A stretch of 64,000 nucleotides of DNA from Chionis minor. Taxonomy: Eukaryota; Chordata; Aves; Charadriiformes; Chionididae. Shown piece by piece: positions 26,301-41,300 of this stretch. Both the position numbers and the translations under genes were made by a program. Numbering within the stretch: position 1 is the stretch's first letter; each line of letters begins with the position of its first letter. The stretch lies in contig VZSF01006858.1 in the NCBI GenBank assembly GCA_013398295.1, forward strand, positions 310,819 to 374,818. The letters are read 5' to 3'. The notes beneath the pieces were generated by a model. The model made no database searches, was not told the DNA's origin, and saw only the letters and a list, made by a program, of their open reading frames with translations.

Positions 26301-29300
26301 GCTTGGATTTTCATACCCCTACACCAGTTCATTGATCTACATGCCAAAAAAGAGCTGGTTGGTTTTAATTTACAGATTCTACATTGTTTAGGAGATTATA
26401 GTCTAATTCTCCTTCTGCTGTGACTAGTCAGGGCACGAACTGCAGTCATAATGATAGGCACTCTGTTTCTGGATTTTAGCATGCTAGGCAAGGAAGTCAC
26501 TTCAAAGTAAAGCTGAAACACGTGAAGAAGTAGTTGTGGGGGAGAGAGCACTAGGAGGAGGAAATTAGATTGACCTTGGCTTATTAAAAAGTAGTATACA
26601 CTGATGAATCAGTGAATTTAGGCACCACTAAAAGGGCAGTATGGGCTTAAAATGATATCTGGCTTTTATTAAAAGAGTTGGTGTGAAATAGCAAATGTAC
26701 GAAAAAGGTAATTTGGAAAAGGGATCCATTTTAATGGGAAAATATTTTGTTGCCGATGGTTGTTGGTAGTATTTGTATTGGAATTCTGTTCAGGGTCTGC
26801 TTTGAGACAAGGGAACAGGGAGGAGCCACACTGCACTTTCCACTCTGCATGTGTCTAATAAAAGATGCCCTGTCTTCGGTGTTTTGCAGGTCCCACAGAG
26901 GTGGGATAAAGGCAGTTCCCGCTTACAAAGAGCATCAAGGGCAGGAGCTTAACTGCAAGACTTTGCACAAGTCCTTTAAATTACTTGGTAAAATTTAGTT
27001 TATGAATATGTAAAGCTGCTCTAGGCATTTTGGTTTCATTCAGATTTTTCTGGGGTTTTTTTGTGGTTTTTTCCCTTTTTTCTCCCCCCTCTTCTCAAGG
27101 CTGTCCTGAGAGCTTAAAAGACCTTTGTATTTTAATAACATTTCACTCTTTCTAATCTCTTACCTTCAGACCACTCTGTATGATATTATAGCACAAACGA
27201 AGTACAAGTACCCTTTCGTTAAGACTCTGGATATTTCTTTGTAATAGACAACTTGTTTGTTTTATTTTGCCTCTTTGTAGCCAAACATGATCCTCTTTCC
27301 TTTGATATTTTAAATGATTTCCTTAATTATTTCTGGGACTAATTTTTGGGTTGTTTCTTGCTCAAGTGTAGTCTATTGTGTGGTCTAACGACAAAATTTG
27401 AGCAGATTAGGCTTGCTAGTACTTGCTTCTATCTGAAATAGATGAGTGTCATTGTGAAGGCTGAGTTTCTGACACAATATTTACACTTATAAACCTAAAA
27501 GTTGCTTTCTGTGCATTTTCTTCAATAGTCAATTAAGATTCTTTGTCCTGGTTTCAGGCAGTAAATTTGCTCATTAGAGCGTTTTTATGTAACCACTTTT
27601 TGATCGAGACATCTGTGGAAAAGTGACAGTGAAAAAACGGTAACTAAGGGAAAGGTTAACAAGTTAAAACAAACATTAAACTTTAAAAGGTTTCAATTTG
27701 TGAAGCATTAAAGCTGTCCTAGGTATAAAATAATTTTGATCTTGATTCACCAGCTCATCTTCAGTGTGGAAACACTTCAGTTTGGGGACTACACAGAGAT
27801 TTTAATTTAGGTGCCTGCCTCTGCCCTGTTGAATCAGCCCAGTGTTATTTTGCTCACCTGGAGATCTACTTCCTCTAATAGACAGAGGCCAAGTTTGTTT
27901 TATAACTTGAATATTAATGTAGATCAAGAAAGCCAGATTTCTTAAGGGAAGCTTGATTTAATCTGAAAGCCGAAACACTTCCAAATGGATACGCTTACAT
28001 GCTGGCTGCACACACGCACATTCTTTACTCCCTGGCAGTGAAGAATACGCGACGAAGCAAAGATTTCTCTGACGTCGGCATTGTAGAGTCCCTTTCTTTT
28101 TCCTCTCCTTCTCCCCGCTACCCTTCAGTTTTGGATTCAGAGGTCAGAGAGGTTCACTTTGGGTATTGAATTACAATGTTGTCATTATTTTGGAAAGGGA
28201 AAATGCTGGCTGAAAATGTGAAACCTTTTTTTCTCCTGTTTTGCACAGTAACTATCCCCACAAGTAAAAATGTATGGATGCAGCTGCAGTGCCAAATTAA
28301 ATGCTATCAAAAGCATGGTAGCTTTAAAATTGTAGAGGTATGTGAAAGACACTTTCAACTTTTACCTGCTGTACGTGATACAATAACATTGATATATGCT
28401 GAGCGACCATTTGGGATTTTATATATCAAACAGAGAGTCTGTGTATTTTGAAATTTAATCCTCGTGAAATATTTGACATCCTGAATGGGATAATTGACAC
28501 AGGGACACTAATTAGGGAGTTGTAATTCAGAAGGTTCTGATCATGTGCTTTATACTGACATGTATATTGTCCCCCTGGTAACAGTGTTAATGGTGCTTAG
28601 ACATGTGCATCAGGAAAAGAGAGCGTACCCCTGGGAACTCTCGAAATCAATCTCCTATGTAACGCCATTTTTATAATGCTCTAGAAGGAGCGGATTTACA
28701 CATTTTTCCATTTATTAAGCTGATCATACATAAAATATTCTGGCTTTAGAATAATTTGACTCAGCTGGTGGTTTCATTCTTAAAAATCTGCAGTGAATAA
28801 TATCTTCCCCTGAACTGAGCTTTTCACCTGAAGTGCTTTGCAGTTCTTGGTGTTCATCTTGGGTAAATCTATTATATTCAGCTGAACTGAGTCCTGTTTA
28901 CCTTATGCAGGGATTATTTCATAACTCCTGAAATGCAAAACCTTCTGTGGCAAGAGAGAAAAGGCAGTCTTGTGACTGCGGCTCTGACCTAAAGGACACA
29001 CTCGCTCCAAGTATGGTATCATTCAGGTAGTGAGAGTAAGAGCTGTATTAAGAAACAAAAAAAAAATTTGCCTTAGGCAGATAGGTAAGCTCATTTTTTT
29101 CTCTCTTTTCCTCCTAGCTTTGTGATCATACTACGCACATAATCTGACCGTCTGCCTGCCCCAAACAGACCATTCTTTTATGGCATTTCAACAAATCTGA
29201 GAGCTCTTGGACTCGGTTTCCTTGTCTTTACTAGACTTTTCAAACTTTTTGCATGATCATAAGGCTTAAGTCAGGAAATACTTTTAAAGCACTCATTTGC

Positions 29301-32300
29301 TATATGGTAAGTGAACACAGAGAATTATTAGTTAATACTGCTTAAGGTGGAGTACTCTACCACTGCTGAAGACAGAAAAGCAAAGAACAGGCTAAAATCT
29401 AGTTAAAATTGCTGGAGTCTGGCAAAATGTAGTTACCAAATTTAAAACCACCGGGGGGATATTAGCTCATTCTTGAAGAATGTGTGGAGGCATTTTTAAC
29501 TTTTTCAAAGTTAAACATTTTTTAGGTCTTCTTGTGTGCAACTTATCCCGAAGCTGGCTCTTTCTGCAGTACAGTGTGTCCTCTGATGCTCGTGTTTGGA
29601 CGTTGCTTCAGCAATGACTCAGAGTTCCAGCTATTGTTTCACTAACACCAGTTCCTGCCATGCTGGGGGTTTCCCCTCTCATCTCTTTCCCAAATTATCA
29701 GCCAGACCTCACCCTCTTCTGTTCATAAAATCTGACAGGAGGCCCCAGATTGGGCTAGGAAGGGCTACGGTACACTATTTATGCAATTCTAGCATTGCGG
29801 CTGCCCTGCAGAAGAAATAATGGTTATTCATTTTCATATCTGACACGGGAACCCAAATGCTTTGAAGCATCAATGACAGGCACAGTCATTGCGATACAGA
29901 GCGGGCAGCAGCGCTTTGTCAAAGACTGCGCTCCTCAGTGTATCTTGCAGCTCTGCGTGGCTTCTCTGCAGAAGAGTCACGCTGTCATTTCTGGAGTTCA
30001 CTCGGGGCAAAGGCAGCAGATGTTAAGAAATTAAAAATGTTAAGAATTACCGGTGTGTACAAAGACCCACGCAAAGCACGGGGAAGACCTTTTGCTGTTT
30101 AAACAGAAATATGGACAGATAGAGACAGACAGTGTATCTTGGAAACAAGACATCAAGTGAGATGCTCTGCTGCAGCTGTAAATTCAGACTGGACGGGACT
30201 GGAAGGAGCTGAGACTATCAACCTTGTATGTCCTATAGCACAAGGATGTGGAAAATGGAAAAATGAACATGTGACGTACAGGCTAAGCCAATGTATTAAA
30301 TGTGTCCGTGCCACCACAGGCAGCCACCTGGGCTGGAACCCATTATCATTTGGTCTAACACAAAGACATGCCTTTCACAAAAGTGAACAATTTATGACAG
30401 CTCTCATATGTGCAACACACATGCCACTGTGATGGGACAGCTAACGCGAACTTCTCTGATACACTTCATCTCATCAAGGCTAATGAGAATAGTGATTACA
30501 TGTGTTCAGAAGTGTCCTTGACTTACGGCAATGCCCACATCTCATATGGTTGCAATCTTCCTTGTGCATGGATGTATTTCCAGAAGATTTTTTTGAAGTT
30601 TTTTTTGGTTTCTTATGGAAAAAATTGTTAATTTGCCCTGTGTATGGGTTTTTCTCTTAATTAACAATTTTCTATATTTATGTTAACCCTACCCTTTTTT
30701 CTTCGCCTCCATTTACAGTCAAGTTATTTAATCATCTGAAAATATGGATTATAATCGCTTTTGAGAAGAAGCTACATCCTTTTTACCACTCTGAAAAGCA
30801 CAGGGCACTCTGAAGTGTCATGAAATATTGGTACTCATCTTAACTTGTGTCATTTTCATACGTCCTTAGGCTTGCACCTCAACAGCAGTCTAAATTCAAT
30901 TCATTCCATATTTAGTACTATCCTTGGAGATGGGCTAAGGGGTGGAATGAGCAGGTCTTCTAGTCAGCCTGGAGAGTATTGGTATTTTGCTTCATTTGTG
31001 ATGCTTCAGCATGAGACATACAGATTTCCATTTTAAGTGCCTTAGCGGGCACTGTTGGTAAATTCTGGCAGTAATAAATATAATTATTCTGCTTGAGTCT
31101 TAAACTTTCTATAGGCGTTTTTGATTTTGTGCTGCTTACAGCATTTGGACTCTCAATATAACGGAGAACAATGCTTTATTAAAACAAGCTGCTCTATAAA
31201 ATGTGTGCTTACTCAGCTGGAAGCTACTTGGCCATTTCTGCCACTGCTCTCAAGTTCCCAGAGCTGCAGATGGAGTTGGGTTAATGTAACATAACTTTCC
31301 CAAGAGTCTGCAATAGAATTTGACGTGTTTTCTGCTACATATCCTCATCTTCCAAATTAACCTGAAGACAAATGGAATCTGTTTATTTGCTACTTCTCAG
31401 AGACAGTGTTTTTGGCTGTCATAGTAGTGTCTGCTTTATATTTTGGGTAAACCTGAGTCCCTAAGGAGCTGGTTAACTACAACCAGAGAATGCACTATGT
31501 GCAAAAAGAGTCAATGGCACACTTCAGCATGCAATGTGACAGGGAAAAAATCAACAGAAAAAACTGAAAAATCTTGTAGGAGATGGCATGTGTGCGTGAT
31601 CTTTGCTTCAATGTCTTCCCCTCCTTCTCTAGGCATGTGGCATTCAGTTACGAGTACAGAATCACAGAAAACCTGAACAACAATAGCAGCAGTGTGGAAA
31701 TCAACCCATGTACCCGCACTTACTGAGTGGTTCCAGAAGATGTGGGAAATTCTATTGATGGAAAACCTGATTCATACAATTCTCCCTACCCCAAAAGTAC
31801 GACAAACAAAACCACTCCTGTACACAAGTATATTTGGAATCTGTCCACTGAACAAGTCAGGTGCTAACAAACAATACTCTGGCCTGTATTTTTATCAGGA
31901 AAACAAAATGCAATATTTGAGAATAAAGCTTATGAAAAACAAACCCCGTAACACTGTGTGCTGTGAGTAAATCAGCCTTTGACACAGAGGATTGACAACT
32001 GTTACCCTCCCTTTTCATTACTCCCTGAAGACAGACTGAAATGGTAGCAGATGTGCAACTTGTTGAACTGCTAGATCTGTACTGTGATTCGGGCTGTGAT
32101 GCCAACAGTTGAAGTTGTTACTGACCAGGCATGCACCTGGAGATGCCTGTGCAGCTTGCCTCTTGTGTCCTGTACTGTGCTCTGTCAGAGAAAGGAGAGC
32201 ACTGTGAAAATGAGACTGGGATCCAGCACAGAGCACTCAGTCCAAATGGGTGGATTCCTACTGCCCTCAGTGGATCCAGAAAACATGGCAGAATTAGGTA

Positions 32301-35300
32301 TCTGTATTTCGGCTGACCTAGCTTTTTGGAAAGATGGCAGCCGTGTTCACAGAGAGATGTTGTGATTCAGTACCTAGCACATTTAGAGATGAAGAAAGCA
32401 ACTTTTTTCAGTGCCTCCAGCTTGTATGAAACAAAAGAGATTATCAGCATTAGCACTTGGGACAAGCTGAAGCCATTTCAAAGACATACAAAACTTACAG
32501 ATGAAAATACAGAAATGGTGCCAAGACTTCGGCTTCATATCGCTTCATTCCACACCATTCCAAAGTAAATTTTTACATTGCAGCTAAAAATATGAATGAG
32601 TGAGTCCCTAATTCCCCATGGTTGTGTGTATATCTGCCTGGTGTCTTTCATGGTAGCTGCTCTAAGACCAGTTATTCCTCAGGAAGACCATCACCTCCTC
32701 CCACTTGTTTATGTCCCAATCCATTTGGCTACAGGGCTAGGCAAGGGAAGGAAATGATCTTGCACTAGGTATGCTTACGTGACACAGTATGGTGTGTTAG
32801 GAATAAAAGAACTGGTTGGCTGAGGGTTGAAGTTAACTAGGGGTCTTTGCTTAACTCTGACAGCAGCCTCACTGGGTCTTCAGCTGCATGTTCTCCATAG
32901 GTGAAGGGATCAGGTGGCAGAACCAGCTGAAAGTAGCAGTCTCTCTTCCAACCCAAAATTGGATTAAAGCAAATGAATTTGAGAGAAAACATTTAGAAAG
33001 CAGAAACTGTAGGAAAAGACTGCAGGTGATGTTGTGTCAATGGAAATATTAGGACAAGTTTGCTCTTCTCTGTCCATGAGCATTGATCAACAAGCTGCTA
33101 TCTTTAATCAGCAATGGTGATGAGGTGATGGTCTTGTTCTTTTCACTAGTCTTTAATGAGATAAACCCTTAGCACTATTACAAGTTTTGAAAGGTGTCAG
33201 TAACAGCAACATCAAGAGTGATGGAAACCAGCACCATCGTACATTTTTGGTAATGTGGGAAGCAGATGTAACTTTCAACTTTTTAACACCATATTAATAA
33301 TACTAAAAAAAAATAGTGAAAACCATAGTATTCAATGAGATAAAAATACAGCTATGGGTGACACAGTTTGGTCTGGATTACAGCAGGAAGTTGAAGAGTG
33401 CGGCTTCAACTCCAGGGTCTAATAGGCTGTGAAAGAACAAGATGTGAAAGATATGCGCAAACAACACATGTGACAAATTCCTTTGAGAAAGTTATTACTC
33501 CTTCTCTTTTCCATTTTGTTTGGAATGAAAAGAAAGTCAAACAGCCTATTTTGTTGTGTTCACATTTGCTAACTGTTTACACTTCCTAGTTAATTACTTT
33601 CTATAGTTTAATGGAAAGAAAACCCCAGATACCTTGTTTTAAAAACTTACATTTGCCATACCAAAGAACTCACAAAGTTCGTGCTCATTCGTACCTTTCA
33701 GTTCAAAATAGGATCTTTCAGAGATTTGAAGAAAAAAGAGAAGACACCAAAATAGACTTTAAAATGCTGCTCATGCTGAGACAATATCAGATAGGAAATG
33801 AAAGTTTAACAGTTCAAATAGGGAATATTTCTTCAGCTTCTGGGGCAAGACAGAGTTGCTCAGGAAGTGTGGCATTTTGCCAGAGCAGGGAGCCTCCAGG
33901 AACTGAAACAGAACAGGACTGGTGACCCTTCACTGCCTTAGACCAGCTGTTGAAGAGAAGGCAAGCACTGGTGTGTGCTCTGCTACGTGAAAGAGAAGAA
34001 ACAAGAGTACATGGAAATTGTCACATCGACATTAGGCTGGGAATGTGTATCTTTGCTGGTGGGAATATAATGTTTTCAGGTCGGCTTTTTTTTCCCCCCA
34101 TAATGTTCTATTATAGGCTGTATCTTCAATGATAATTTTTTTTCTTTTTTCCCTAGAATGCTACATATATTTGTGCATTTTCCTGCAACATACTGTGTCA
34201 TTCTTATGTGGTCACAGAGAGTGAATATTGCAGTTGGTGGGATCTGTCCTGTAAAGTTACTTAAGAAGTTTGAAAGCACGCTCTGGGGAGCTGGTTTCTC
34301 CCTGTCCACCCTAACTAATGGAGAACCTAGGCTAAGGAAGAATCACAAATTGTAGTTGCAGTGTTTTGGGGACCCTAATACTGTTCACGCAGACAGAGTG
34401 ACTTCTTATTCCCGACTGGATTTGCTATGTAAAGAGATCTGCACTGAGTGATAGGGACCAACTGCATAGTGATTCAGCTGACTAATAGCTGGATACCTGC
34501 TCTCTGTACTGGCTGAGCTGGAGGGAAGGTATTTGGGCTATCCCTGCCTGTGCTACACACAGTCTGTGGGCTGTAGGAAGCCTGTGATGCAATGTATTGG
34601 CTTGCTAGGCAGCCCAGAATCATCCTGGGATGTTTGCTGCATTGCTGAACACCTTTCAATGTACTTTTGCCTCTGGATTGCTGGGCCAAATGAGGAAAAA
34701 AAAAAAATTAAATTCCAATGCAGCTAAGAGGAAGGGGAAGCTTAAGCCGTGCACGCTGTGATATTGCAGATAGGTTCACAGGGCACTTGAGGATGGGGAT
34801 ATTTCAGCTGTAGTTAAAAAGGAAGAGACAAATGTTCAGTGGAGGATACGCGTTTGTTTAACTTGCACAGTGCTGACACGCAGTGGAGGGCTCCATGGTC
34901 CCTTTTCTGAAATTCACTCCAGTACCCGATAGGAAAAGAAAGCAGTATTTTGAGTACAGAGGAGGCACTTAGCAGCCCTAGAAGGAGCAACAGCTGGTGA
35001 GCCAGCTACAGAGAGAGCTAACCAAAAAATATTGAAAGCTGAGGTCAAACGGATGAGGATGGAGCAAAGAAGCAACAGGAGACAAACGAAAGGTTGCAGC
35101 CCAGTGGGCTGTCTTGAGTGCAGTTCTCCCTTAATCCCCAGTGACCTGGCTTTGGTGCTAGAATAGGAAGTTTTCCTGAAGTGTTATTAGCCCTGAATGG
35201 GTATCTGATTCCATTTTCTCAATTTGCACTGAGGTATGTTCATTTATACCACTGAGGGATCCTGTTTTCAACGTACTTTTACATCTAGAAAGTTAGAACT

Positions 35301-38300
35301 ACCCATGCTGCTATATATCGATCTTTTAGGAGGGGAAGGGGCAAATCCACTGTAAGTAATTGTTAAGCGCTTCGTATCCATATTGGCTGGATAAGAATTA
35401 CAGAGCATGGCCTTTTTTTGAAACTCTCCTCACCTGTATGGGCATGATACTGCTAGCTTAAATGGATTTCCGTCTGTTTTGAAATAAGTCATGTGAGAGG
35501 ATACTCCTGATGTTCTTGTCCAAATTGATAGTGCTACGGCCTAGCCTGGGAGTCACGAGCTTTTTCTGTATTCTTCAGAGATGTGTATTTGCAATTAGTC
35601 ATCCTTAGGAGGGGACTGTTTAAGACAAGCCTTTCCCCCAAAGCAGTTAATTCTTCAAAATGAAAATAATCAGATAATGAGTTCATTTCCGATTTCACAT
35701 TTAATGCCAAACATTTTTGGGTAAACAAGATATGCTGGCAGAGCTCTGCTCTCATTGTATGTTTTTTATTAACTGGGAAACAGACAGTTGATCCTTATCC
35801 TCTCTATCAGCTCAAATAAATTACACATATTTTAGAATGAGAGACTTGTGCAAACTGGCTGGCTGGTTTCAATGTGGGAGCCCATCAGCTGGGCTGCGTA
35901 AACTGCACCCAGGCCCTGCCAGCGAGAAGGCAAAACCACCAAAGACCCGGCTTGGGAATCTCCCACTCGACGGAAACTTTTGTCACCGCAACTCATATTT
36001 CTGCAGCATGAAAATAAGTACGGCAGCAAAAGGTCTATCTCTGGCAACTTGACCAAATTAGACAGGCCCAGCGTCTGAGCTGCCGTGCTGTTTCCGGTGA
36101 CAAGCTCATGGCAGTGCGAGGGAGCCCCTGGGCAGCGTGGGTGCCGCTGCGTGGCTCCGTGCTGTGTGTGAGACCACACAGGCTTCAGCTCTTTGCGATG
36201 CAGGGGATAACAGATACTGTGAGGTATTTTGGGGTTGTGTTTTAAAGAGGTTGTGGAGGGAGGCGGGAATATAGCAAAGCAAGGGACCGATAAAAGTCTT
36301 AAATGCTGTTTTCCCTCCGTGGAGCTCAGGTTTGGTCAATGGACCTGTGGTGGTTTTACAGACCTGCCAAGAAGAACAGAATCTGGCCCTGAGTCTATGT
36401 CCCCTGAAGCTTTCAAAAATCAATACTTCTCTCCACAGCAGGAGAAAAGCTGAGAAGAGAGAAATTGAGAAGATATACTTGGAAGTGGTATTTATGACAT
36501 GTGCTACATCAGAAGCATTTAAAGAAGATTATTCTTAAGATGTCCCAAATGTTATCAAGAGGTCAAAGTATTCACAAAAATTTCTGATTTTGAACGTAGT
36601 ACATTAAAATTCAGATGGAGGTCTAATGTCTCTTGAACAAATAATATTCTTCCTCTCTATGTACAATGAACTCCAACATGTCATGAAGAGGCCAGTCATT
36701 CATAAACAAAGCAAAGCTGTCTTCCCTGTTGATCCTTTACATTAGCTTAGCGCTTCGGTTGATGGTGCTAGCTCCTGTCCAAACTGAGAACGTAAAAACA
36801 ATCTCTGCACTAAAGAGTTCACAGTCTAAACATACAACAAAGAGTCAGGAGTCTGAGACAGACAGGAGGAGAGAGTAAGCACAGCCTAAGTGCAGCAGTA
36901 ATCGCACTGCAGTTAAGGTTTGAAACGGTTATTGCAGGAAAGGAGCATTTCAAGCTAAGATTTGAAAGAGAGCAATGTAGTTATTTTTATAGATGTTTAT
37001 CTAATTCTAATAAAGAGCGAGGACCAGTGTCAGAGAAAACAGTTTGTCTGAATCTAGCCTCCATTTTTAGAAAGTCATAATTGACCCTGGAAGTCTCAGA
37101 TTCAGATGTTCAACAACAAAAAAAAAAGATCAGTAGATTTTATTAAGTTGATGACTTTTTCTGATGTACGAAATAACATTCATAACGATGGAGGATGTAA
37201 CAGAGCTACATAGGTGCAGCTGGAGGAAGACTTTGCCTCTGCAAGCTGTTTAGCTTCTGAGGACCTGTTGAACAGAAGTTGCCTGCCCTTTTGCTGGAGA
37301 ATGGAACAGAGAGAGAGTCTGGTGTCCACAAAATAAACCCAATCAACATTGTGGTATCTGTGAAAAAGAATATTTGCAGCATGGGCTCCAGACAGGAGAA
37401 ACCCTGGGGTATTAATAACGTGTGACTGGAGACAGTCTCAGCAGTACAGCTCTTGCTGTCAAGAGAATAAAGGAGTGTCTTGAGAGAACTGCTCCTTTCC
37501 AATCCTCTCCTTAGAGGGGGAAAAGTGCAAATATTTTTCTTTCTGCTGTCATTCTGAGGATGAAGCCACCATTTGGATTTTCCTAACCCAGTGTTTAACT
37601 TTCAGATGACAGAAATACAACAGTTCACAAGAACCTGGTCTCAGCCCTCACACATGTGCTAGTTAACGCTTTCATGGCTGAGTTGAGTGTTAAATAAATC
37701 TAAGCTGCTTAAATAAGAAATTGGCAAATTACAGCCACCCCATTCAAAGAAGAAAAAAACAACAAAGATAGATATGTATCTCTGCTCTTTCCTCTTTAAA
37801 GACCTTCTTAGATTGTTTTCTTTTCTTTTTCAGTAAAATCCTGATTTGGAAAGTTATTGTCTGGAGACTGTATTTGCATAACAGCATGTAGGGTGAACCT
37901 GCATTGTCCAGTATTGAGGAAAAAATAACCTTCAGAGAAAAGGAAGGCAATTTGCCCTGTTGTGAGTCATCAGGAGCTGTTGTGCTGAAAGAAGGAGACT
38001 TTCTTGAGGAAAAAATTGCTGGCAGAGGTCTACTGCAGGGGAGTAGCAGTGTTGTACTCCGAGTATGGTTTCACTAGGAGAACACTTAACGAGTTGGGTA
38101 TGTGCTCTGCTTTTCTGTTCCCAGGAGGCAATGGTCCCTAGTAGATTGATAGTTACAGTTGTTTGTTGCAATGCTTCAAGGTTACTTCAGCCACTTCAAG
38201 ACATATGCCTAGTGTTTGGGTTTACAAAAGTTTGAATTTGGTTAGATGTCTACCAGGTTTCCATACAAGCAATGATAGGTCTGGGCTCAATATATCCTTA

Positions 38301-41300
38301 ATCAAAAGATCCCTTCTGCCTCCTCTGCTGGAAGTTTTGGTTCACGCTTGTTTCAGAACTTGTTTTGTATTCTCTTTGTCTCCATTTACAACAACTTTTG
38401 TACTATGTGGTCTTTCAGGGGAAAAAATCCCTGTGACCGGGGAACATTCAGAAAAACGCCCGACTTCTCTGCTGGGTCCTCTAAGGAACTCCAGTGCAAG
38501 AAAAGAGAAATGTTACATCTGAGTGGGGTGATATTTTTCTAATGGGTCTTAATGCTTTACCATCTGATGTGCCAGCCCATTCAGCTGTGAACATGTATGT
38601 AGTACTCCATTTCATCAGATGCGAAGGTCACTGCATGGTATAATCTTTTGTTTACTTCTGTGCTGTGGTCACTCTAGAATATATATATGGCATTTCAAGT
38701 AGGAATACCCCATTTAGACTAGTTCCCTGCCCGCTCCGAGGTCTGCCACAGCACAAACCTCTCCTGCCTGGACTGAGCCAACAGGGCCCCCACCTCCAGG
38801 AGAAATGGCTCAGGACCAGTGCTGCGACCTCCAGCTGAAGCGTGAAACACTGGTTTGTCCTTCAAGTGTGAACCCAACAAGGACTCTCTACCACAGTTTT
38901 TGAACGTATTTCCAAGTATGGCAGGGTGCAGTGGCAGGCACATAATAGGACTTTTGGCATGTATTATACTGTGCTCAACAACTCCACACTCTGATCCAAA
39001 CATGCCCACCAAAAATAACTTCAGTGAACAGCTTTTATTTTAATTATTCCAGTGTGGGACTCATGAAGTTTTGCCAACAATCTGGTTTGTAAAGCTTTTT
39101 GTATCTAAGCACAGAAACCCGTAGTGTATAGTTAATCCCCCACTGGGATTTTCCTGATCCAGTCACAGGTCTATTCTGCAACCTCATCTTTCTTTACCTA
39201 TCACTTGTTCTTAATGTTGTTCACCCCATCAGCTCCTTCAAATCTCGCCCTTTCTTGGCTCCTGTGACTGTTCTTTCCCAGCTTTCCCCCCTAATTTTCT
39301 GTTTTCTCTTTCAGCTCCACATTTAGTGGTTGTTGATGGTTATTTGGTGATTTCCCAGAAGTTCTGCTCTCTGTAGGGCTCTCAGTGAGATCTGTACGTG
39401 GACTCAACTCTACTCCTTTTACACTCTCTGTCCAACCTACCACGGGGTATAACCAAACAACTGCACTTTTGCCAATGACTTGCAAATCTGCCTTTTCCTA
39501 TCTGATCTATTTCCTTTCATCACTGAGTTTCTCTTTTCTTCCTCACCGGTCCCCATTTTCCAATCTCCTTCCCTTTCCTCCCTGTGTCATAAATCATAAA
39601 GCAAATACAAGAAAAAGGACGTCCCTGTGGTTTGGTGGGATGAGCTGCTGGGTTCTGCAGAACATTTCCAAGCTGGGTGGGTTGACTATGGTCGTTCCTC
39701 TCTTTGCTATGTTGGACTATTTATTTAATTCTTCATTCATCAAACTCTAATTTGCTTTGTGGGAAAGCAGGGACATGATGGTGCAGTATTTAAGGAAATA
39801 CTTACTGCTACTTTGTAAATAGCCTCACTTAGAGAATAAAAAAGAGTTGATATGATGTTCAGTTTAGGTTATGTTCCTTTCCTTGGGTTCCTTTCCTAAG
39901 CATTCTAAAAGAAACAGCTTTAAAACGAAGAGGAGGAACTTTCCAGAGCAGGATAGCGTATAGTCTTATAGTTTTTAGCACAGGTGTGGATAATGCAGGT
40001 TCAGATCCCTTCACGCCTAGAGGCAACTGAGCCCAAATCTCCTGCACCCTGAGGGAGCGTAAGGCTATTTCGTAAAACAGGCCTGGCAGCGACAGCACCC
40101 GCTTTTCTTACTGTTTTGGTGGAGGAGGGTGGAGATCCCTGCCTTGAGATAGGTGACTGAATTCCAGAGAGGCTTAAGGTATTTCCAATATCCTCTGCAT
40201 TTCCTAATGGCTAATTTGGGCAGCTCCTGCTCAGCCCTCTGTTTGGGGTGTCTGTATTCCCCACTTCCCAAAGCTCGGGATACTGGTGTGCCAGCACCGC
40301 TCCTAGCAGTCAGGAGCTGCAGTGTTGTGGGGCCTAAACACTGGTTGTGTCCAGAACAAAATATTTATCTGTATTTATACAAAAGTTTAGCTTCACAGGG
40401 TCTTGTGCTTGGTTACCTTGATAAGTGCTACTAATAATAACGATACGGACAATATGACATTTATATGCAGCATTCATATAGCTTTTGCATGACATCTGTT
40501 ACAACATCTATAACACAGTGCTTAAATTTATGAAGCAAAACCAGAGGATTATCTTTGCACCAGCTAAGGACAGACAAGACACGTAGTTTTGTGAGAATCT
40601 GTTTGCATTCAACGCATTTTCAAACCACTGCTTACTAGCATGCTACTCTGTGTTTGACTAAACCTGAAATGCAACATCTAATACTGGTATTTTCATTCTG
40701 TCACACATTTGGACTGTGCTCTATTTCTGCTACCTTAAGTTTCGGCACACAGGCAGTGGGGAGCATACAATGGGGGATTTTCAAAGGTCTGGAGGTCCTT
40801 CAGTGTCAAATTTCTATTGAAAGTCTACTTTAGCATTTCCATAAGGCTCCCAAATATTCTTGGCAATTTATAATACTCCTTGTCTCAAAGCATTTAAAAT
40901 ACATTTCAGATGTGCCGAGAATAAGAAAGCTAAAAACAGAGAGAAAAAAGGAATGAAATAATCCTGGATATAGTTAGAGGATCAGTGATGATTCAGGTAT
41001 TCAGTATTTTATTTTTAAGGCTTGGATGAAAGGACACTTCACTTATAATTATTTTTTATTGACTCAGTGATTGTGACAGGGTAAGAAATGTTTCTAGAAG
41101 TCAGATTTGACTTAGAGGAGAGTTTCACATGAAATCTGAATGTTTTTTAGAAACAGAGTTGCAAACACTAGAGTTCATTATCTAGTACCAATACTGGAAA
41201 CAAAACGGTTCGTTGGTCTCCTTCTCATAAGTTTCTTTTTTCCAAATTTACTGGTGCATTTGCCCATCTGCGATTAAAAATATAGATAACTGAGAAACTT

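Noticed and set aside
27545..27560. TGTCCTGGTTTCAG, like the 5' end of another avian LTR family
   Set aside because: Only about 14-15 bases match and the following sequence does not continue as an LTR.
31443..32568. Cluster of plus-strand frames, one with only three stops in about 175 codons, and a stretch reading SGLYFY then a short KNK motif that recalls TNF-domain strands
   Set aside because: Frames do not join consistently, the TNF-domain resemblance stops after a few residues, and runs this open are expected by chance in six frames over 64 kb.
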